64,000 bases of DNA from an uncultured Lachnospiraceae bacterium (GCA_934364805.1 CAKRMH010000013.1:14098-78097); one strand, 5' to 3'. Shown: positions 8,454 through 17,913, counted from the first letter of the stretch. A program made the numbers and translations. Notes: generated by a model not told the origin, from the sequence alone.

Positions 8454-9950
8454 CTATGCCTCCTTTATGCTCTCGTCATCCGAATCTACCGAATCACGCA
8501 GATCCTGGGCAAGCATATAAATCTTATTCAGGATATCCTTGCAGTTCTTCATGCTGTCCACTGTCTGGTCTGCCATACGCAGTCCTTCTGTAGAGGAAGC
8601 CGCAACCTCTTCTCCGGTGGCTGAAAGATGCGTAATATTGTCTGCAATAACCGATGTCGAATCCAGGATCTTCTGGATACTCTGTTCCGCAAGCGTAATA
8701 TTGTCCATCAGGTTCTCTACCGTCTTACCAACATCCTCAAATTTATCCTTTGTATTATCGATCAGTTCATTCTGTTTCTGTACCGACTCAACAGACTCCT
8801 GAATGCTCTCATTCGCCTTCTTTGTGTCATTATTCAGTTTCGTAATGATATCCGTAATGTTGGATGATGCCTCCTGTGTCTGCTCAGAAAGCTGGCGGAT
8901 CTCCTCTGCAACAACAGCAAATCCTTTTCCTGCCTCACCTGCTCTTGCAGCTTCAATGGATGCATTGAGTGCCAGAAGATTCGTCTGATCGGAAATACTA
9001 ATGATCGAACCGATAAAGTTCTGCACCTCATTTACCTTATCTGTCAGGCTTGAGATCACTTCTACAATAATATTGCTGGAATCCTCTACGCTCTGTGCCT
9101 GCGCTTTCAGTTCCTCTACAACCTGTGTACTCTCTTTTACCGTATCATCCGTGCGGTGTGATGCCTCGATCATTTCATGGATCTCTTTTTCTGCGGTGTC
9201 TGTATGACTCTGAATCTCGGAGCACATCATGGCCTGCTTCTGGATTGCTTCCGCCGTACTTTCCGTGCTGTTTGCAATATCTGCAATCGAATTATGGCTT
9301 ACATCAATGCTGTTCTCCAGATCATCGAGCATACCCATTGCCTGTCCAAAATGTCTTTTGATATTGTCTGCCACCAGAATCATCTTGTCGTTGCTGTCCT
9401 TCTGCCGGCTGACCGCATCCTGGATCTCGGAGAGATTCTCATTAAAAAAGCTGTTTAATTGTCGTGTCATGCTGATTGCCGCATAAGAGACAAGCAGCAA
9501 TACAAAAACAGCAATAACGCTGTTCGTTAAAATATTTGGATTCTCAGCATGTAAATGGGTGCATACACGGACAATATTAACAATCAGGACAAATCCGTTC
9601 ATGATCATCAGCATCCGCTCATCCAGATATACCATCGTTGCAATGATCAGCGGCAGTGCATATGCCCATGTTCCCTCCGTTGAATTCAGAAGAGACACAA
9701 CAACATAACCTGCTGTCATAGCTGTCACAAGCGTCACTGCACATGTACGTGTTGTCTTCTTTGCTGCATAAACAACCGAAGATACCACAAGCACTCCAAT
9801 TGCTGTTGCAAGCTGCATAATCATGTCCCCGGTGTGTGCTCCCGCATGAACAAGAAGCGCAGCCGTAACCGTGACCGTAATATATGCAAATACAACTGCA
9901 CATGCAATAAACACACGTTTATTTGCCCTAAGATATTGATTTTCTTTCAT
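8454..9950 (-). CDS. Methyl-accepting chemotaxis protein with polytopic membrane sensor
   Basis: Chemoreceptor, 498 residues. Residues about 12-162 contain five or six hydrophobic helices with very short loops and no obvious extracellular ligand domain. A long coiled-coil signalling domain follows, with the conserved hairpin tip near 319-356 (SDQTNLLALNASIEAARAGE then GKGFAVVAEEIRQLSEQT), the CheA/CheW contact region. There is no recognisable HAMP linker. The input therefore probably comes from the membrane or membrane-embedded ligands. It lies downstream of a second receptor of the same build, 127 bases away, with a TATAAT-like box in that gap. RBS GGGAGG precedes the ATG. Confidence 0.92.
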   Translation of the reverse strand: MKENQYLRANKRVFIACAVVFAYITVTVTAALLVHAGAHTGDMIMQLATAIGVLVVSSVVYAAKKTTRTCAVTLVTAMTAGYVVVSLLNSTEGTWAYALPLIIATMVYLDERMLMIMNGFVLIVNIVRVCTHLHAENPNILTNSVIAVFVLLLVSYAAISMTRQLNSFFNENLSEIQDAVSRQKDSNDKMILVADNIKRHFGQAMGMLDDLENSIDVSHNSIADIANSTESTAEAIQKQAMMCSEIQSHTDTAEKEIHEMIEASHRTDDTVKESTQVVEELKAQAQSVEDSSNIIVEVISSLTDKVNEVQNFIGSIISISDQTNLLALNASIEAARAGEAGKGFAVVAEEIRQLSEQTQEASSNITDIITKLNNDTKKANESIQESVESVQKQNELIDNTKDKFEDVGKTVENLMDNITLAEQSIQKILDSTSVIADNITHLSATGEEVAASSTEGLRMADQTVDSMKNCKDILNKIYMLAQDLRDSVDSDDESIKEA

Positions 9951-10076
9951 TGTACTAATCCTCCCAGCTTATCAATCTGTATAATATATCGGTTTACCTC
10001 ATCAGAACCATTATAACACGCAGATCAAAAAAATGACAGAATTGTCTAAAAAAACCAAAAAAACTGTTCCTGTGAT

Positions 10077-11432
10077 TTATCTCTCCTGTGCCTGCATCTC
10101 ATTGTATTCGTGAATAAATCCATCCATACGTGAAGTTTCTGCCGTAAGCTTCTCTAATACGTCATTAATTACGTTAAAACGTTCCGCATTATCGGCACAC
10201 ATTGCATTCGTCTCCTCCGCTGATGCACTGACCTCCTCACTGGTCGATGAAAGTGTGTTTGTGCTGTCTACCAGTGTGGTATTGGATTCTTTGAGTGTTC
10301 GCACGTTGTCACTCATATGTATGGAGTTTTCTTTCAGATCCGACATGCCACTGTGGATTCCGGCAAAATCCTCCTCAATTTCATGGATCATAGCAACCTG
10401 GTCTCCGATCTTATCCATGACATGATCCATTGACGTGATCGTATCCGTGGCATTCTGATCCAGTTTGTTAATGATCTCTTCGATATTCTCCGTTGACTGT
10501 TTGGTCTGTTCCGAAAGAACACGGATCTCTTCTGCAACGACAGCAAATCCTTTTCCTGCATCTCCTGCGCGTGCTGCTTCAATGGATGCATTTAAAGCAA
10601 GCAGATTGGTCTGGGCGGAGATCTGTTCCAGTTCATCTGACATTTCCACAGTCTCGTTTATGATATCCTGGATTCTGCCCGTAACCTCTGCCTGTTCCTG
10701 AATGCTTGAAGAAGTGCTCTCCATGCTGGCTGCAACATCTGCCATTGCTGTATTGACGGAATTGGTAGCTTCGCTCAGTTCCTCAACCAGCGCATGGATC
10801 GACTGTGTAGATTCATTGACGGACTGTCCGACCGTAACAATAGAATCCATCATGCTTACCTGTTTACTGCGGTTTCTTTCAAACTCATCCAATGTTTCTT
10901 CATTATGTATCTTTGCTGCTCTTGCCGCAATACAGATTGTAACTCCGAGAATGAATGCCAGCGTACATGCCATGAAAATCTGGTTTTTCTGCTGTTGTGC
11001 CTGACAGCCCAATACATAAAAAGAATACAGACCATTTAAAATGGTCAGGATAAGCGTGATCCCGCTAAACCGGATCTCAAGTTTCAGATCAAAAAACAGG
11101 ATCATGCTGATCAGTACCGGATAAATAAAAATATTATACAGAAAGATCGTGGATGAAAGGCACGCAGCCTCGAATGCGATCAGAAAAATGCCAAATGCAA
11201 TATGTTTAAACCGGTCTGAAAGTGGATTGACCCTATATAATACATTCGATATCACCATCGGAACTGCGATCATTGCTGCAACAGACAGGCTTCTTACGAT
11301 TCCTAATCCCTGTGTGATCTGTCCCAGATACATCACGATCAGCAAACTGCCCACCGATGTGATCGACTTTGTAAGCGCCTGATTGGCTCTCTTTAATGTG
11401 TTTTCTTCAAAAGTTAACTCTGTGCATTCCAT
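10077..11432 (-). CDS. Methyl-accepting chemotaxis protein with polytopic membrane sensor
   Basis: Second chemoreceptor of the island, about 451 residues: five or six transmembrane helices (first 170 residues) and then an MCP coiled coil with the invariant tip (SAQTNLLALNASIEAARAGD, GKGFAVVAEEIRVLSEQT). No HAMP domain and no large extracellular loop. I chose the ATG at 11430-11432 because GGAGG lies eight bases upstream; an ATG seven codons earlier overlaps that ribosome site. Its promoter region has the geometry of a MerR-regulated promoter, and a MerR-like small gene lies directly upstream in the same orientation. Confidence 0.9.
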   Translation of the reverse strand: MECTELTFEENTLKRANQALTKSITSVGSLLIVMYLGQITQGLGIVRSLSVAAMIAVPMVISNVLYRVNPLSDRFKHIAFGIFLIAFEAACLSSTIFLYNIFIYPVLISMILFFDLKLEIRFSGITLILTILNGLYSFYVLGCQAQQQKNQIFMACTLAFILGVTICIAARAAKIHNEETLDEFERNRSKQVSMMDSIVTVGQSVNESTQSIHALVEELSEATNSVNTAMADVAASMESTSSSIQEQAEVTGRIQDIINETVEMSDELEQISAQTNLLALNASIEAARAGDAGKGFAVVAEEIRVLSEQTKQSTENIEEIINKLDQNATDTITSMDHVMDKIGDQVAMIHEIEEDFAGIHSGMSDLKENSIHMSDNVRTLKESNTTLVDSTNTLSSTSEEVSASAEETNAMCADNAERFNVINDVLEKLTAETSRMDGFIHEYNEMQAQER

Positions 11433-11472
11433 GATATCAGCCTCCATTTCCAAATTTTTATTCTATGAGGCT

Positions 11473-11503
11473 ATCATAAAGGTTGGAGCAGGTCTAAGGT
11501 CAA
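11473..11503 (-). promoter_or_regulatory. Promoter with 19-bp spacer, MerR-type geometry
   Basis: On the minus strand TTGACC (11498-11503) and TATGAT (11473-11478) are separated by exactly 19 bases. Ordinary sigma-A promoters have about 17; 19 is the hallmark of promoters remodelled by MerR-family activators. The spacer carries a partial dyad (ACCTTAGA and TCCAACCT). The site lies between the stop of the MerR-like gene (11514) and the chemoreceptor start (11432), giving a leader of about 30 bases. Confidence 0.6.
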
Positions 11504-11513
11504 GCAGAAACAA

Positions 11514-11885
11514 CTATTTCTCTTTTGCATACTGTTCCATATCGCTCAGATCCCATGCAGCATGCCCGGATGACGTTTTCACAGTATAGAGGCATCTGTT
11601 TCCTTTCTGGATCAGCAATGACTCCGCCCCCTGCTTCCACGGAGACAGCTCCAGCATCTTTTTTTGTATGACGAACTCAAGTGTCTGGCTCTGATACGTT
11701 TCCCCTTCTTCCTTCTGCAGATGATAACAAAAATTCCCAAAGGAAAAAACCGGCGACTGGAAAAGTGTCTTGACCTCTTTATACAGAAGCACTGCATGCT
11801 CCTGATGATATACGACATAAGCATCCGGCGAAATGCCAAGCAAAGCAGCCACATCATGAATCGTATATCGTGTCTTGATCTCCAT
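11514..11885 (-). CDS. Small protein with MerR-like N-terminal helix-turn-helix
   Basis: 123 residues, not firmly recognised. Residues 6-25 (RYTIHDVAALLGISPDAYVV) resemble the first helix-turn-helix of MerR regulators (typical form: IGEVAKLLGISPDTLRYYE), but the following DTLRYYE and wing residues are not conserved. The remainder has no recognisable effector domain. RBS GGAG lies seven bases before the ATG. It directly precedes a chemoreceptor gene whose promoter has a MerR-type 19-bp spacer, and is divergent from the MCP-YcgR fusion gene. I infer a local regulator of receptor expression; a non-DNA-binding role is possible. Confidence 0.6.
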   Translation of the reverse strand: MEIKTRYTIHDVAALLGISPDAYVVYHQEHAVLLYKEVKTLFQSPVFSFGNFCYHLQKEEGETYQSQTLEFVIQKKMLELSPWKQGAESLLIQKGNRCLYTVKTSSGHAAWDLSDMEQYAKEK

Positions 11886-12001
11886 AACTCTTCTCCCATT
11901 TGTTTTTTTGATTGTATCATTTTTTCATGCATTGTTCTATATGAAGTGGATCTGATTGCCAATTCTAAAAAATGTATGGGAAAACACCGTATTTATCTTG
12001 A

Positions 12002-12022
12002 TAGTTTATCGAAAATAAACTA
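12002..12022 (+). promoter_or_regulatory. Perfect 8-bp palindrome before the MCP-YcgR gene
   Basis: TAGTTTAT (12002-12009) and ATAAACTA (12015-12022) flank CGAAA, about 37 bases upstream of the receptor ATG. It could be an operator or a small leader hairpin. No regulator is assigned. Confidence 0.4.
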
Positions 12023-12058
12023 AAATGAGCTTAGTACTTTTGGTCAGGAGGAATCATT

Positions 12059-14170
12059 ATGGGGTACAATGAAAATGAATTTAAAGAAAAAGCCAATCGA
12101 AAGGCACGGAGAATCTGGCTTATATTTGCGGTTCTGCTGTGTGCCAACTATGGAGGTGACGTATCAAGCGGAGATTATTCCGGTCTGAATTATGTTATTT
12201 TCCTGCTTTTATGCTGGATCCCGATTCTTTCCGGAGAGATTCTTCTTCGTGTAAAAGGATGGTCGACGGATCTTTACCGCAAAGACCTTGCGTTCGGATA
12301 CGGTATCTTTTATACCTTTATCGTCTGCACAACACCTTCGTCCATTGCCTTCGCCTACATACTTCCGGTCACAAGCCTTCTTGTCATCTACAAAGACAAG
12401 GCTTTCATGATCGTGTGCGGTGTGTCCAACTGCCTGGTCATCATTGCAAGTGCGGTTTACCGCTATATGACCGGTCTGAACTCTGCAGCCTATGTCAAGG
12501 ATTATCAGATTGAATTATCCTGTCTTGTTCTCTGCTACATCTGCTATGTAATGGCGATCCGGCATCTGAACGAATCCGATGGTGCACTGACCGAAAGCAT
12601 CCGCTCCGATCTTGATCGTGTTGTAAATACTGTTGAAAAAGTAAAAGGTGCCAGCAATACCGTCATGGACGGTATCACCGTAGTCCGTGAACTTGCTTCC
12701 GAAAACAAACACGGCTCTGACATGGTCGTTCTCGGTATGAACGAACTGAAAGGCAACAACGAAGTGCTCCAGGAACGCACGTCTTCCTCCATGGACATGA
12801 CGACGGACATCAGTTCCCAGGTACAGAATGTTGTTTCCCTGATCGATCAGATGGTATCGCTGACCGCCGAATCCGAAAAGCATGCCTCAGCCAGTGTAAC
12901 AGATCTTGACAGTCTTGTGGAGACTGCCCATACCATGTCCCGCCTTTCTACCGAGGTTGAGGATGTTCTTCATGATTTCCGTGACCAGTTTGAGACCGTA
13001 AAAGCAGAAACCGGAACAATCGAGAATATCTCGTCCCAGACCAATCTGCTTGCACTGAATGCGTCCATTGAAGCTGCGCGTGCCGGAGACGCCGGGAAAG
13101 GATTTGCTGTCGTTGCAGAAGAGATCCGTACTCTGAGTGCCGAGACACAGAATTCTTCCAGTCAGATCCGTGAAGCCCTCACACATTTACAGGAGACTTC
13201 CGATAAAATGACCCAGTCCGTGGAACAGACCTTAAATCTGATTCAGGAGACACTGGAAAAAGTCTCAAAAGCAAGTGAAAATATCAGTAAAATCCATTCC
13301 GATTCCAACCAGCTTGGTGACCATATCGAAGTCATTGATACGGCGATCAAGGAAGTGGAGACCTCCAACCTCCAGCTTGTAGACAATATGAAACAGGTAT
13401 CGCATGTTGTGTCAGACATGAATACCTGTGTCACAAGTTCCGACGATACAAGCCGAAAAATGGTAAGTAAATATGAAGAAAGTGCGGATAACATCAATTC
13501 CATTGAAGGCACTCTGGAAACCCTGATGCGCGAACTTGGAATTGGCGGATTTATGGGCATTGAAGATATTGTTCCGGGCATGAAGATCGAACTTCACTGC
13601 AATGCAGATGCTTCCCACACCAAATACCATGGCGAACTTGTGGAACAACTGGATGACGGGATCATTGCCACCTTTACCAAAGAACTGTCAGATACTGGTT
13701 CTTCGGACTATTGTGTACAGGTTACCGCCGGCAATATCCTTTATTGCTGGGATCATACGGAGCTCTGCCCGGATCCGGGACACAGACCTCATACTTATCT
13801 GTTCACAGTTCACTCCAGACCTCGTATCAATAACCGCAGAAAATATCCGCGCGTTGATATTTCCAATGCATGTACGATCACGATGAAAAAGACCGGCCAG
13901 ACCTTCCATGGACAGCTGGATAACCTGAGTGCCAATGGTTTTGCATTCCTTTCGGATAATAAATTCTTTGCGCAGAATAAAGGAGCCGGGCTGACCATTC
14001 AGATCCATGATTTTGCATTGCCGGAACACAATATTCTGGAAGGACGCATCATCCGCTGCTCTGCAAATGACGGCATGTACATTGTAGGCTGTCAGATGCC
14101 GGAAGACAGTTATTATATTATGGATTATGTGGAAAAGCTTCTGGTGCAGGAAAAACACGCTGACCACTGA
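12059..14170 (+). CDS. Chemoreceptor fused to YcgR-like PilZ c-di-GMP module
   Basis: 703 residues in three parts. Residues 15-170 hold about five to six membrane helices. Residues about 190-495 form an MCP signalling coiled coil with tip SSQTNLLALNASIEAARAGD (325-344) and GKGFAVVAEEIR. Residues about 500-590 resemble the YcgR N-terminal domain (PGMKIELHC, GELVEQLDDGIIATF), and about 593-697 form a PilZ domain with both c-di-GMP signatures: RKYPR (594-598, RxxxR) and DNLSANG (621-627, D/NxSxxG). The protein thus appears to join chemotaxis signalling to a flagellar-brake c-di-GMP sensor. AGGAGG precedes the ATG at 12059. Divergent from the MerR-like gene. Confidence 0.9.
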   Translation: MGYNENEFKEKANRKARRIWLIFAVLLCANYGGDVSSGDYSGLNYVIFLLLCWIPILSGEILLRVKGWSTDLYRKDLAFGYGIFYTFIVCTTPSSIAFAYILPVTSLLVIYKDKAFMIVCGVSNCLVIIASAVYRYMTGLNSAAYVKDYQIELSCLVLCYICYVMAIRHLNESDGALTESIRSDLDRVVNTVEKVKGASNTVMDGITVVRELASENKHGSDMVVLGMNELKGNNEVLQERTSSSMDMTTDISSQVQNVVSLIDQMVSLTAESEKHASASVTDLDSLVETAHTMSRLSTEVEDVLHDFRDQFETVKAETGTIENISSQTNLLALNASIEAARAGDAGKGFAVVAEEIRTLSAETQNSSSQIREALTHLQETSDKMTQSVEQTLNLIQETLEKVSKASENISKIHSDSNQLGDHIEVIDTAIKEVETSNLQLVDNMKQVSHVVSDMNTCVTSSDDTSRKMVSKYEESADNINSIEGTLETLMRELGIGGFMGIEDIVPGMKIELHCNADASHTKYHGELVEQLDDGIIATFTKELSDTGSSDYCVQVTAGNILYCWDHTELCPDPGHRPHTYLFTVHSRPRINNRRKYPRVDISNACTITMKKTGQTFHGQLDNLSANGFAFLSDNKFFAQNKGAGLTIQIHDFALPEHNILEGRIIRCSANDGMYIVGCQMPEDSYYIMDYVEKLLVQEKHADH

Positions 14171-14282
14171 TCCACGTGAAATGAATCTTTCCGCAGAATT
14201 GTATCAGACAATCCCAAATTGCATATACTGTGTATAAAATAATGGTGACCGTGTCTGCGGCACCTTTTCTCAGGAGTGCAAT

Positions 14283-16130
14283 ATGTGTGGAATTGCAGGA
14301 TTTTGCAATCATAAAATGAATTATGAAAACCAGGCAGGCAGCTGGCGCACCTGTCTGGAACAAATGAGAACTGTGCTGGCGCACAGAGGAAATGACAATC
14401 ATGGGATTTACCTGAATAAAACAACCGGGCTTGCACACAGCCGTCTGAGCATCCGCGATATTGCGGGCGGCAGCCAGCCTATGACCCGAAAACTTGATGG
14501 TCATTCTTTTACCATCGTCTATAATGGCGAAATCTACAATACCGACGAGCTGATACCAGAGCTCTCCAAAAACGGCTATATCTTCGAAACAACCTCCGAT
14601 ACGGAGGTCATTTTATATTCTTATATGCATTTTGGTCCGGAATTTGTCCGTCATCTGAATGGGATTTTTGCTTTTGCCATCTGGGATGACCGGCTGAAAC
14701 GGCTGCTCTTATACCGGGATCGTGCCGGTGTAAAACCGCTTTTTTACACCCTGCATGACGGCACACTGATTTTCGGTTCGGAACCAAAAGCATGTTTCCA
14801 GTTTCCTGGTTTTACTCCTTCCATTGATCAAAAAAGCCTGCAGGAACTTCTGTCCATCGGGCCTGCACATACGTCCGGATGTGGTATCTTCAAAGATCTT
14901 TTTGAGGTGCTTCCCGGACATTTTCTTACCTTTTCCGCTGCCGGGCTTACGGATGAAACCTACTGGGAGCTGCAAAGCTACGAGCATCATGCAGACTATA
15001 AGGACACGGTCGCACATACTCGGTTTCTTGTGGAAGATGCGATCACAAGACAGATGGTTTCTGATGTGCCTGTCTGCACCTTTTTATCCGGTGGCATCGA
15101 CTCGAGCATTGTAACCGCCTTCGCCTCCCGTTATCTGAAGAAACAGGGACAGACGCTCAATACCTTTTCTTTTGATTTCAAAGGAAATGATATTTACTTT
15201 CAGGCCAATGCATTCCAGCCGGAGCGTGATCTGCCATATGTCCGCAAAATGCTGACCTGGTACGATACGAATCACTCTTATCTTGAATGCGATGAAGAGA
15301 CACTGTATCATGCGCTTTTTACCGCTGTGGACGCCAAAGATTTTCCAGGCATGACGGATGTGGATTCTTCGCTCCTTTACTTCTGCAATCTGGTAAGCAG
15401 GCAGAATAAGGTTGCTTTGACCGGTGAATGTGCAGATGAAATATTTGGAGGCTATCCGTGGTTCTACCGCAGGGAGCTTCTTGAAAAGGACGGTTTTCCA
15501 TGGTCCTCCGACATCACACCGCGGACTGCCTTTCTGAATGGGGATGCCGCAAAAGAGCTGGATCTTGCTTCCTATTCGCATGCCCGTTATGAGGAATCAA
15601 AAAAACAGGCACCGCTTCTCCCTGATGAGCCTCCTGAGGATCAGAGCCGGCGTATCATCGGCTATCTGAATATCAAATGGTTTATGCAGACTCTGCTTGA
15701 CCGTATGGACCGCACAAGCATGTATTCCGGTCTTGAGGCAAGAGTTCCATTCGCCGATCACCGCATCATCGAATATGTTTTTAACGTGCCATGGCATATG
15801 AAATACCAGAATGGTATTGAAAAAACACTGCTTCGCGATGCCTGCAGCGACCTTCTTCCACCGGAGCTTCTGCACCGCAGGAAAAGTCCTTATCCAAAGA
15901 CCTATCACCCGGGCTATGAGAAGCTTTTGATCCACGGAATGGAAGAGATTCTCTCTGACCCGAATTCCCCGGTTCTTCCGCTTCTTGACCCTGGAAAGGT
16001 CAGACAATTCCTTTCTGCTCCTGCAGAATACGGAAAGCCATGGTTTGGTCAGTTGATGGCAGGACCACAGCTGATTGCATATTTTATCCAGCTCAATTAC
16101 TGGATGGAAAAATACCAGATCTCGATTTGA
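14283..16130 (+). CDS. asnB: Asparagine synthase, glutamine-hydrolysing
   Basis: Converts aspartate, glutamine and ATP to asparagine, glutamate, AMP and pyrophosphate in the cytoplasm. 615 residues, class B length. Cys2 of MCGIAGF is the N-terminal nucleophile of the glutaminase domain (about 1-210), with VYNGEIYN, DTEVIL and GSEPKA in the expected order. The synthetase domain carries the PP-loop SGGIDSS near residue 268 and GECADEIFGGYPW further on. RBS AGGAG precedes the ATG. It appears to be monocistronic and ends at a strong bidirectional terminator shared with aroK. Confidence 0.95.
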   Translation: MCGIAGFCNHKMNYENQAGSWRTCLEQMRTVLAHRGNDNHGIYLNKTTGLAHSRLSIRDIAGGSQPMTRKLDGHSFTIVYNGEIYNTDELIPELSKNGYIFETTSDTEVILYSYMHFGPEFVRHLNGIFAFAIWDDRLKRLLLYRDRAGVKPLFYTLHDGTLIFGSEPKACFQFPGFTPSIDQKSLQELLSIGPAHTSGCGIFKDLFEVLPGHFLTFSAAGLTDETYWELQSYEHHADYKDTVAHTRFLVEDAITRQMVSDVPVCTFLSGGIDSSIVTAFASRYLKKQGQTLNTFSFDFKGNDIYFQANAFQPERDLPYVRKMLTWYDTNHSYLECDEETLYHALFTAVDAKDFPGMTDVDSSLLYFCNLVSRQNKVALTGECADEIFGGYPWFYRRELLEKDGFPWSSDITPRTAFLNGDAAKELDLASYSHARYEESKKQAPLLPDEPPEDQSRRIIGYLNIKWFMQTLLDRMDRTSMYSGLEARVPFADHRIIEYVFNVPWHMKYQNGIEKTLLRDACSDLLPPELLHRRKSPYPKTYHPGYEKLLIHGMEEILSDPNSPVLPLLDPGKVRQFLSAPAEYGKPWFGQLMAGPQLIAYFIQLNYWMEKYQISI

Positions 16131-16142
16131 TCTCTGATATGA

Positions 16143-16183
16143 AAAAACGCAGCCTTGGGATTTCCTTCCCGGACTGCGTTTTT
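16143..16183. terminator. Bidirectional terminator between asnB and aroK
   Basis: Stem AAAAACGCAG (16143-16152) / CTGCGTTTTT (16174-16183) with a smaller inner pairing TTGGGA/TTCCCGG. A/T tracts on both sides suit both convergent genes. Confidence 0.88.
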
Positions 16184-16193
16184 CTCTTCCTTG

Positions 16194-16997
16194 TTATTTT
16201 TCTGCTTCTTCTTTTGCATTATCAAAAGCGATCAGTTTTGCAATGATCTCCTCACAGATCTGTGTGACGGTCTTTGCATCCGTCTCAACTACGATATCAG
16301 CTGCTGCAAGGTATTTCTCGCGTCTTTTCTCCATCAGGCCTGCAATGAAGTCTACGTTCATGTTGTTATTTAGGATCGGTCTCTCATCGCTGTCTTTGAC
16401 ACGCTCAAAGATTGTTTCCGGTTTTGCGGTAAGAAGAACGATACGGCCATTTTTCTTCATATGATCTGCATTTTCTGCTCTCATGACAACACCACCGCCA
16501 CAGGATACGATGGTCTGTTTGCATTTCTGCAGCTCGATCAGTGTGTTGCTCTCAAGGTTACGGAAGTATGTCTCGCCGTATTCATCAAAAATCTCAGAGA
16601 TTGACATGCCCTGCTTCTCGACGATCATCTGATCCATCTCCATGCGGTTCATCTCCAGCTTCTCCTGCAGTTCACCGGCGATCGTGCTCTTTCCGGCGCC
16701 CATGAATCCGATCAGGAATACATTGTAATCAAACAGACTTTTTGCCTGGATTCTGCGGCTGTTTTTCATGATATATTTAAAAATATCCAGAATTTCTTCT
16801 TCAAATTCATTATCCCCAAGCTTTGCTTCGAGTGCATCGGTCTGCTTCTTCTCTTGCTCTGGCTGAAGGATCGGGATTCCTGTCGCTTTCTTGTAAGCGA
16901 TGATCTCCTGAATGTGTCCCATACGTTTTGCTAACTGTTCGATGATGATATCATCGCATTCTCCAATTTTCTCTCGAATCTGTTCAATCTTATCCAT
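16194..16997 (-). CDS. aroK: Chorismate mutase-shikimate kinase fusion
   Basis: Two aromatic-pathway enzymes in one 267-residue chain. Residues 1-90 match an AroQ-type chorismate mutase helical domain (Arg8, Arg25 and Lys36/37 at the usual spacing). Residues about 93-262 match shikimate kinase: P-loop GFMGAGKST (97-105), the DQM region, ETYFRNLE and CGGGVV. The kinase phosphorylates shikimate; the mutase makes prephenate from chorismate. RBS AGGAG precedes the ATG. A hairpin with a T-run lies in its leader. This order of fusion is known in Clostridia. It may serve biosynthesis independently of the aroD/aroE genes upstream. Confidence 0.9.
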   Translation of the reverse strand: MDKIEQIREKIGECDDIIIEQLAKRMGHIQEIIAYKKATGIPILQPEQEKKQTDALEAKLGDNEFEEEILDIFKYIMKNSRRIQAKSLFDYNVFLIGFMGAGKSTIAGELQEKLEMNRMEMDQMIVEKQGMSISEIFDEYGETYFRNLESNTLIELQKCKQTIVSCGGGVVMRAENADHMKKNGRIVLLTAKPETIFERVKDSDERPILNNNMNVDFIAGLMEKRREKYLAAADIVVETDAKTVTQICEEIIAKLIAFDNAKEEAEK

Positions 16998-17010
16998 CTT
17001 TTATTCTCCT

Positions 17011-17063
17011 AAAAATATAATAACCACAATTCCCAACTGAAAGTTATGGGATACTGTGGTTAT
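17011..17063 (-). terminator. Stem-loop with T-run between aroD and aroK (terminator or attenuator)
   Basis: ATAACCACA (17020-17028) pairs with TGTGGTTAT (17055-17063), with inner TCCCA/TGGGA. On the minus strand the stem is followed by TATATTTTT, immediately before the aroK ribosome site. It could end aroE-aroD transcripts or attenuate aroK. Confidence 0.6.
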
Positions 17064-17145
17064 TATAACAAGAACTTTTCTATTTTACAAGGAAAATATT
17101 TTAACGCTTTAAAGTGGTTGTGTTATAAAGTTAACAACGTCCGGT

Positions 17146-17913
17146 TTATGCAATGCTGTTGTGGATCAGATTGAGCACCGTATTCAGATCTGCTGCATTC
17201 ATCTGTCCCGGTGCAGAAGCTTTTCCAACCGCACCAAAGGTAAGTGCAGAGCCAAATACTTCTCCGCAAAGACGGCTGACCAGTCCGGTTCCAGCCATGG
17301 ACATGGTAATGATCGGACGGTCTGCATGTTCAGATGCCATCTCTTCCGTTGCTGCAAGAAGTGTGAGCACATCCTTTTTGTTCTGTGGCATAACTGCGAT
17401 CTTTGGAATGTCCGCACCAAGCTCCTGCATCCTGCAGAGACGGCGCACAAGTTCTTCCTTCTCCGGAGTCTTGTCAAAATCGTGGTTTGATGCTACGACC
17501 TTCACACCGCTGGCATGCGCTGCTTCGATGATGTCACGCACAATGTCATCCCCGGTAAAGGCTTCCACGTCGATCAGGTCAACCAGTCCGGTCGCAGCAG
17601 CTTTTTTATTAAGCCCGGCATATGCCTCAGGTTCGATTGCCCGCTCTCCACCCTCTTTGGAAGTACGGAATGTAAAAAGGATTGGTGTGTCGGAGAGTGC
17701 CGGGCGCAGATCCTTTAATACGTCCTCGACCTTTGCGAAATCAAAAACTCCCTCAAACCAGTCTGCACGCCATTCCACAACATCTTTTTTTACCCCTTCA
17801 AAGGAGCGTGCTGCTGCAAGGATCTCTTCTTTTGTTTTTCCTACGATCGGTACACAGATCTTTGGAACGCCTTCTCCGATCTTCACGCCACGCACTTCTA
17901 CATAGTTACTCAT
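17146..17913 (-). CDS. aroD: 3-Dehydroquinate dehydratase, type I
   Basis: Interconverts 3-dehydroquinate and 3-dehydroshikimate through a Schiff base. 255 residues, the usual type I length. Expected residues are present: EWRAD (47-51) binds substrate, His144 in ASNHDF is the general base and Lys171 in IPKIAVMP forms the imine; the C-terminal SAPGQMNAADL loop is also typical. The gene starts 35 bases after aroE stops, so both are likely one transcript. In a LysR-linked cluster with two aroE copies, the enzyme may work in shikimate/quinate dissimilation as well as biosynthesis. Confidence 0.94.
   Translation of the reverse strand: MSNYVEVRGVKIGEGVPKICVPIVGKTKEEILAAARSFEGVKKDVVEWRADWFEGVFDFAKVEDVLKDLRPALSDTPILFTFRTSKEGGERAIEPEAYAGLNKKAAATGLVDLIDVEAFTGDDIVRDIIEAAHASGVKVVASNHDFDKTPEKEELVRRLCRMQELGADIPKIAVMPQNKKDVLTLLAATEEMASEHADRPIITMSMAGTGLVSRLCGEVFGSALTFGAVGKASAPGQMNAADLNTVLNLIHNSIA

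Noticed and set aside
17011..17063. T-box riboswitch upstream of aroK
   Set aside because: The leader is only about 150 bases, with no T-box sequence (TGGNACCGCG-type) or specifier loop visible; only a single hairpin.
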